The translations under genes were made by a program, and so were the position numbers. Below, piece after piece: positions 59,503 to 64,000 of a stretch of 64,000 nucleotides of DNA (the first letter of the stretch is position 1; each line of letters opens with the position of its first letter). Below the pieces are notes generated by a model. The model saw only the letters and a list, made by a program, of their open reading frames with translations, was not told where the DNA came from and made no database searches. Origin of the DNA: Rubinisphaera italica (GTDB lineage: Bacteria > Planctomycetota > Planctomycetia > Planctomycetales > Planctomycetaceae); contig NZ_SJPG01000001.1 in NCBI RefSeq assembly GCF_007859715.1, positions 992,001 through 1,056,000 on the forward strand. Reading direction: 5' to 3'.

Positions 59503-60639
59503 ATGTTGAGTAGGGCAATAGGTATTTTGAGGGAAATGGTTAGTATTCCATCAGTCAGCGTGGATTCCAATCGTCCTGTCAGTGATGTGATCGGGAAATT
59601 ATTGCAGAATCAGGGCTTTCAGGTTGAGGAGCAGACTTATCTCGATGGCAATAGTATCGAGAAGGTCTCCTTAGTCGCGACACGAGGAAGTGGTTCTGGA
59701 GGATTGCTTTACTGTGCACATTCTGATGTCGTCCCGGTCGATTCCTGGAGTTATTCAGAAGCAGGGCCATTCGAATTTCGCCAGACAGCCGACCGGATAT
59801 ATGCCCGCGGCAGTTGTGATATGAAGGGATCTCTGGCCTGCTTTCTGGCAGCAACGGAAAAATATGTTGAACAGGATCTGCAAGCTCCGCTATCGGTGAT
59901 TGTGACTGCAGATGAAGAGCTTGGCTTCGTTGGAGCAGAACATGTCGCGAAAAACTCCACTATCTTTCGTCAACTGGTCGAACAGCAACCACTCACCATC
60001 ATTGGTGAACCAACACTCCTGAACGTTGTGCATGCCCATAAAGGAATTTATGTTTTTCGGGCGATCTCACACGGAAAAGCAGGGCATTCGAGCACACTGG
60101 AAGCGATCAATGCCAATGTGAAGATGATTCCCTTCCTGAACGTCATGTATGAAATCTATCAGGAGACTTTGACCGATCCGGTCTGGTCTCACGTGGCATT
60201 CACTCCGCCCCTGATCAGTTGGAATATTGGGATTAACGATTTCACCTATGCTTCAAACATCGCTCCAGAACGGAGTTTATGTACGGTCAGTTTTCGTCCG
60301 ATGCCCGATCAGCCAATCGAAAAACTGATGGACCGAGTTCGAGCAGCTGCGGACGAGCATGGCTTAATCCTGGAGGTCGATCATGCTGCTGGTCCGTTTT
60401 TTGTTCCTGCTGACGCTCCTCACATTCAGCAAATGCTGAAATTTGCAGGACAGGCCAATGCCAAAACCGTCAGCTATGCCAGTGATGCCGCGATGTTTGG
60501 AGAACTGAAACGCATGCTCATCTGCGGCCCCGGAGATATTGTGCAGGCTCACACCGATGATGAATGGATCGCAATCGACCAACTCGAAAAAGGAACGAAT
60601 CTTAATTGCAAGCTCATCCAGGAATTATGTTGCGAGTAA
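59503..60639 (+). CDS. M20-family metallopeptidase (ArgE/DapE-like)
   Basis: A 378-residue di-zinc hydrolase: His in 'CAHSDVVPV', the bridging Asp in 'GSCDMKGS', the Glu pair in 'TADEELGF', the ligand Glu of 'IGEPT' and a C-terminal His in 'QAHTDDEW'. A dimerisation domain sits between ('HKGIYVFRAISHGKAGHSS', split over about 190-210). The group includes acetylornithine deacetylase and succinyl-diaminopimelate desuccinylase; the context does not decide between them. The 237-bp upstream region has no recognisable promoter. The gene ends 21 bp before the convergent esterase. Confidence 0.88.
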   Translation: MLSRAIGILREMVSIPSVSVDSNRPVSDVIGKLLQNQGFQVEEQTYLDGNSIEKVSLVATRGSGSGGLLYCAHSDVVPVDSWSYSEAGPFEFRQTADRIYARGSCDMKGSLACFLAATEKYVEQDLQAPLSVIVTADEELGFVGAEHVAKNSTIFRQLVEQQPLTIIGEPTLLNVVHAHKGIYVFRAISHGKAGHSSTLEAINANVKMIPFLNVMYEIYQETLTDPVWSHVAFTPPLISWNIGINDFTYASNIAPERSLCTVSFRPMPDQPIEKLMDRVRAAADEHGLILEVDHAAGPFFVPADAPHIQQMLKFAGQANAKTVSYASDAAMFGELKRMLICGPGDIVQAHTDDEWIAIDQLEKGTNLNCKLIQELCCE

Positions 60640-60660
60640 GTAAGGGGGCAAGCCATTGTC

Positions 60661-61734
60661 TTACTGTTCTACTGCCAGAAATTGCTCTTCAAAGAAATCG
60701 AGCATAGGTTTGACCATATCTCGACCATCGGTGGAGGCATGTCGGTATTCAGACTTAATGCCAGATTCGTCCAGCTTTTCCTTCAGCTTGTGGCCGAAGA
60801 TCGGGTGATGAATGCCCTGTCCCGGTTTGGGGTTTGGCGGCAAGGGTTCGTCCGCTTCGCCATAAAACATGAAGGTGGGAGGATCGTCGCTGGTCACATG
60901 TTTGATCGCGGAAACTTCATCAAAGAGTGGCTGCAGCTTTGGATTTGAGAGTTGTTCCATTGAGATCACTCGATAGCAGAGAATTATTGATGGATGAGCA
61001 TGTGCCTGTCCGCCAATCCATTCCCGGATCACGAAGGGATCGTAACTCGATTGTCCGCCGATAGATCCGACGGCGACCACTCGAGACGATTCTCTCAAAA
61101 TCGGATCTTTCTTGCTGGAATTGGCCAGGTCGTCGTGATAGCCGATCCACATCGAAATCCCGGCTCCGGCTGAGCCTCCATAAACTGCGAATTGCTTAGG
61201 ATTAAGATTAAACTTTTCTGCATTATGCTTCAAAAACTGAACAGCTCGGGCTCCATCTTGCTGTGGAGCAGGAAACATCGCCTGGGTGACGAAGCGATAG
61301 TTGATCGAGGCAACCGAAAAACCACGCTTGAGGGCCTCTCGAATAATTTCGGGAGAAATTTTTTCCTTGCTGCCTGCGACAAAGCCACCGCCATGGATGT
61401 AAATAATTAAAGGCGTCGGTTCATCGCTTTCTGCCAGCCACAAGTCCAACTGATTCCGCACATTGGGACCATAGGCCACATTTCGATAAGTGGGGGGGAG
61501 AGCTGCCACTGCTTTTTCGGTGCGAGTTTTTTGCAACTCATCCCGAAACGCTCGTGCTTCCTCCAGCGTGAGTATTCCATCCCGATCGGCATCAGCTTGC
61601 GGAAAACGTTCCAACCATTTTTGTAAGCGTGAATTTTCTTCTGAAGTCGACTGGGCATTTGCAGCGGATAAACACAGGACATTCAACACGATTGATAACG
61701 CAACGAGCCATTTGGTTATAGATGGAATTTTCAT
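60661..61734 (-). CDS. Exported alpha/beta-hydrolase with EF-hand
   Basis: A 357-residue protein with a signal peptide ('WLVALSIVLNVLCLSAANAQ'). 'DADRDGILTLEEA' at about 47-60 is a single EF-hand calcium loop. The hydrolase domain has 'IYIHGGGFVAGS' (oxyanion HGGG), the nucleophile elbow 'YGGSAGAGIS' (Ser), an Asp in 'YGEADEP' and a His near the C-terminus. It matches HSL/BD-FAE-type esterases that act on acetylated sugars or other short esters; planctomycete EF-hand fusions of this type are common. Periplasmic. Confidence 0.87.
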   Translation of the reverse strand: MKIPSITKWLVALSIVLNVLCLSAANAQSTSEENSRLQKWLERFPQADADRDGILTLEEARAFRDELQKTRTEKAVAALPPTYRNVAYGPNVRNQLDLWLAESDEPTPLIIYIHGGGFVAGSKEKISPEIIREALKRGFSVASINYRFVTQAMFPAPQQDGARAVQFLKHNAEKFNLNPKQFAVYGGSAGAGISMWIGYHDDLANSSKKDPILRESSRVVAVGSIGGQSSYDPFVIREWIGGQAHAHPSIILCYRVISMEQLSNPKLQPLFDEVSAIKHVTSDDPPTFMFYGEADEPLPPNPKPGQGIHHPIFGHKLKEKLDESGIKSEYRHASTDGRDMVKPMLDFFEEQFLAVEQ

Positions 61735-62265
61735 GAGGACCTTCTAAATCAACACGGCTCGAATGAGCAGGTTGGAATTGGTGAAATCGTTTGGACTTGG
61801 CCTGCATGAATAATCATGGCAATCCGCTGAGAATTGGTCAAATGATTCCGAAATTGAAACACTGAATAAACGGTCAACGGAATCGAAACTACTCAGAATT
61901 GGACAAGCTGTTTTTTAACTTTCCATTCAAATACCCTTCTAATTTTACACGCCATTTCCCAAGTAAACTGAAATGTATTCTGGAATAAGCAGGTGCCTGA
62001 TTGACCAGGTTGCAGGCTTAGCAACCGACAGGGGCAGACAATTCACAGATTCGGTCTGTATCACAGGATTCGACGGAAATGGTACAGTGATTGCTTATTT
62101 TTTTTCATGGATGCGTTTCTATTTATTGAACCGTTTGTGTGATTATCAATTTCAATCAGCCGTTTCATGGATTCGCTCAACACTAATTGATGCCAGATTT
62201 TGAAGAATCGTACGTGATGCTGCGACGAGAACTTGAAATCTCAGGAATCTAAGGAGATGAAAGCA
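61735..62265. other. Intergenic region, no gene seen
   Basis: 531 bp between the divergent esterase and baeRF-type genes. A 76-codon ATG-initiated ORF (61973-62203) has no ribosome-binding site and no recognisable protein signature, so it is not called. No strong hairpin is seen. The TTG-initiated frame before ATG 62266 is leader. Confidence 0.5.
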
Positions 62266-63390
62266 ATGGATAACTTTACCAAAAATGATTTAATAGACCT
62301 TGCTGAGCAAGAAGGCCATGCTTTAATCAGTCTGTATATTCCCACAGAACGCGCAGGTCGGGAAGTCTTGCAGAATCGTATTCGATTCAAAAATATCCTG
62401 GGTGAGGTCGAAGGGAAAATTCAAGACGCTGGTTCTGCAGGAGAAAAATTCAACAAGCAACTTAAAGAATTGCATACCTGGGAGAAGGACGATGACTGGT
62501 GGCAGCATCAGAGTGATGGTCTGGCTGTTTTTCTTGATGGTGTAAATATTCATCGATGGCGAATCCCTGTCTCCGTTCCATCCATTTGTACCTGTGAAGA
62601 ATTCTTTACTCTGAGACCTCTCTGCGAATTGCTGCAGGACGACGGACAATACTATCTGCTGGGGGTCAGTCAGAATCAGGTGCGTCTGTTTCAGGGAACG
62701 AAAACCAGCATCGTGGAACTCCACCCTGAGGCTTTACCAGAAAATTTACGCTCGGCTCTGAACATTGATGAATATGTCAGCAGTCTGCAGCAGCACAGTA
62801 CCTCTGCAAATGGAACTGCGGCTATGTTCCATGGGCATGGCGGAAGTGATCTCGATGTCAAAAAGCAGGACGAAATTCTGCAATATTTTCGTCACATCAA
62901 TCGAGCCTTAAGTTCCTATCTGGGCAATGAACGAAGACCGCTGGTTTTCGCAGGTGTTGATTACCTGTTCCCGATTTTCAAAGAAGCCTGTGAATACAAC
63001 ACTCTGTTAGAAGATGCAGTAATCGGAAACCCCGATCATCTTGATGCGGATCAGCTGCATAGTAAATCCTGGCCAATCGTCGAACCGTTTTTCGCTACTA
63101 AACGAAATTCTGCATTGGAACGGTTTCAGGCTGCCGGACCAGAAGGGCAGGGGATTGATGATCTCGACTCAATTGTCCAGGCAGCGGATCAGGGGCAAGT
63201 TGAAACATTACTTGTTAAAGATTCACACGCCAATCGCGTACCTAATCGGGGTGAGCAGAAGATGATGAATCTGGCGATAGTCAAAACCCTTCGAGCTGGT
63301 GGTTCCGTATTTACGGTTCCAGCTGAAAAACTGACACGACCTGCGGCAGCGATTTTGAGATACTCAATTATGGAAGGCAGTTCAAAATAA
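62266..63390 (+). CDS. baeRF-family (eRF1-like fold) protein
   Basis: A 374-residue protein. ATG 62266 is supported by AAGGAG ending 9 nt upstream; in-frame ATG 62257 would be directly on that site. 'HALISLYIPTERAG', 'WWQHQSDGLAVFLDG', 'YYLLGVSQNQVRLFQG', 'LVFAGVDYLFPIFKEA' and the C-terminal domain ('VETLLVKDSHAN', 'RAGGSVFTVP') follow the pattern of the bacterial/archaeal eRF1-related (baeRF) families, a split of peptide-release-factor-like domains of unknown function, proposed to act on ribosomes or RNA. Cytoplasmic. A terminator follows. Confidence 0.75.
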   Translation: MDNFTKNDLIDLAEQEGHALISLYIPTERAGREVLQNRIRFKNILGEVEGKIQDAGSAGEKFNKQLKELHTWEKDDDWWQHQSDGLAVFLDGVNIHRWRIPVSVPSICTCEEFFTLRPLCELLQDDGQYYLLGVSQNQVRLFQGTKTSIVELHPEALPENLRSALNIDEYVSSLQQHSTSANGTAAMFHGHGGSDLDVKKQDEILQYFRHINRALSSYLGNERRPLVFAGVDYLFPIFKEACEYNTLLEDAVIGNPDHLDADQLHSKSWPIVEPFFATKRNSALERFQAAGPEGQGIDDLDSIVQAADQGQVETLLVKDSHANRVPNRGEQKMMNLAIVKTLRAGGSVFTVPAEKLTRPAAAILRYSIMEGSSK

Positions 63391-63448
63391 CAACTGTCTT
63401 GTAATTTGAAATCCTCGACCTTACGGGTTGAGGTCATCAATCATTAAT

Positions 63449-63487
63449 TCCCGACAGGATCGATCGCTTCCTGTTGGGGATTTTTTT
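63449..63487 (+). terminator. Intrinsic terminator after the baeRF-type gene
   Basis: TCCCGACAGGA pairs with TCCTGTTGGGGA (one G:T-type position) around a 9-nt loop, followed by TTTTTTT. It lies 58 nt after the stop and next to the convergent adk stop. Confidence 0.85.
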
Positions 63488-63489
63488 CA

Positions 63490-63999
63490 TTACGACTTAA
63501 TGCGATATTTGGCCAGATTCAAATCGCGTTGAATATCAGCCTGAACATCGTTAATCGGACGGTCGCCACGCACGGTAATCACCAGTTCTTTGCGGCGGAA
63601 CAGGTTGAGTGCAGGGAGTGTTTTTTCTTCGTAGTCAAGCAGTCGTTCGCGGATGGCATCGGGGTTATCATCGGGGCGACGGATTAAGTCTTTGCTGCCA
63701 CAAGCATCGCAAACTCCGGAAACCTTTGGAGCAGCGGAAACGAGATTATAAGTCGCTCCGCAGTTTCCACAGACACGTCTTGAACTAAGTCGTTCGATAA
63801 TCAATGGGGCTGGCACATCGATATAAATGACGGCATCGATATCGTAACTTTCGAGAAAGAATTCCGCCTGAGCTTCATTACGGGGGAAACCATCGAGCAT
63901 GAATCCGTAATTCCAGTCGTGCTCCTGCAATCGCTGCTGAATGATGTTTTCAACAAATTCATCGGGAATCAGTCGTCCAGTGCTCATCAGTCGCTTAAT
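63490..63999 (-). CDS. adk: Adenylate kinase, N-terminus beyond window edge
   Basis: The frame reads 'IKRLMSTGRLIPDEF' from the right edge without a stop, so the P-loop-containing N-terminus lies outside the window. The visible 170 codons cover the end of the NMP-binding part ('MSTGRLIPDEFV'), 'GFMLDGFPRN' (the core Asp-Gly-Phe-Pro-Arg motif), the LID domain with a Cys4 zinc site ('CGNCGATYN' and 'CDACGSKDLIRRPDDNP') and the CORE end 'RERLLDYEEKTLPAL'. It makes ADP from AMP and ATP. The zinc LID is common in Gram-positives, planctomycetes and others. Confidence 0.95.
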   Translation of the reverse strand: MKRLMSTGRLIPDEFVENIIQQRLQEHDWNYGFMLDGFPRNEAQAEFFLESYDIDAVIYIDVPAPLIIERLSSRRVCGNCGATYNLVSAAPKVSGVCDACGSKDLIRRPDDNPDAIRERLLDYEEKTLPALNLFRRKELVITVRGDRPINDVQADIQRDLNLAKYRIKS

Positions 64000-64000
64000 C

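Noticed and set aside
61973..62203. 76-codon ATG-initiated ORF upstream of the baeRF-type gene
   Set aside because: No ribosome-binding site, erratic composition, no recognisable segment; probably chance in an AT-rich gap.

Overview
The window reads as chromosomal DNA from a member of the phylum Planctomycetota, probably Planctomycetaceae-like. The markers are planctomycete-specific families: a cytochrome-type DUF1587/1595/1592/1588/1585 protein beside a DUF1552 protein (8.2-12.1 kb), a DUF1559 protein with a prepilin-type N-terminus beside a small lipoprotein (42.4-44.0 kb), a DUF1570 putative metalloprotease, a BBP7-like outer-membrane protein, a sulfatase, an Flp-like membrane pilin, a Ser/Thr kinase and a giant SNF2 helicase. 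Base composition is moderate. Many genes stand alone with their own signals, and I see no prophage, insertion sequence, CRISPR array or rRNA.

Layout. 0-7.4 kb: 3' part of a secreted metallophosphoesterase with a LamG-like domain, 3-methyladenine glycosylase (tag), SNF2 helicase, homoserine O-acetyltransferase (metX). 7.5-14.4 kb: receiver-like protein, DUF1592/DUF1552 pair, transketolase-family protein. 14.5-18.7 kb: large membrane-anchored protein, ABC ATPase and short-chain dehydrogenase on one strand. 19.6-28.4 kb: Flp-like pilin, two strong terminators, ATP-grasp enzyme, M50/HlyD membrane protein, FAD dehydrogenase, protein kinase, an AcpH-like protein and a sugar epimerase. 28.4-36.1 kb: lipoprotein, S41 protease, beta-propeller, enolase-superfamily enzyme, an unlisted 58-codon cysteine-repeat gene, DinB protein, AI-2E-family permease. 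36.5-48.3 kb: ACT-domain protein, ComF, HtrA-type protease, hydroxyacid dehydrogenase, NAD kinase, DUF1559/lipoprotein pair, ThDP decarboxylase, sulfatase plus M50-like membrane protein. 48.4-64 kb: tRNA-Gln, DUF1570 protein, GntR regulator, Dpm1-like glycosyltransferase/bioA, EEP-family membrane protein, STAS-like protein, isochorismatase, BBP7 protein, M20 peptidase, esterase, baeRF-type protein and the 3' part of adenylate kinase.

Most genes are housekeeping or envelope functions with no shared pathway. Clear translational coupling is seen only for the sulfatase/M50 pair (17-nt overlap) and the dpm1-like/bioA pair (ATGA overlap); likely short operons are the membrane protein/ABC/SDR run, ACT/ComF, and DUF1559/lipoprotein.

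The two most unusual signals are (1) a 58-codon ORF at 34013-34189 encoding seven consecutive Ser-Cys-Arg-type triplets whose codons are all different at DNA level, followed by an intrinsic terminator, and (2) an intergenic landscape of several palindromic repeat families and heptanucleotide repeats, some of which form the immediate leaders of unrelated genes.
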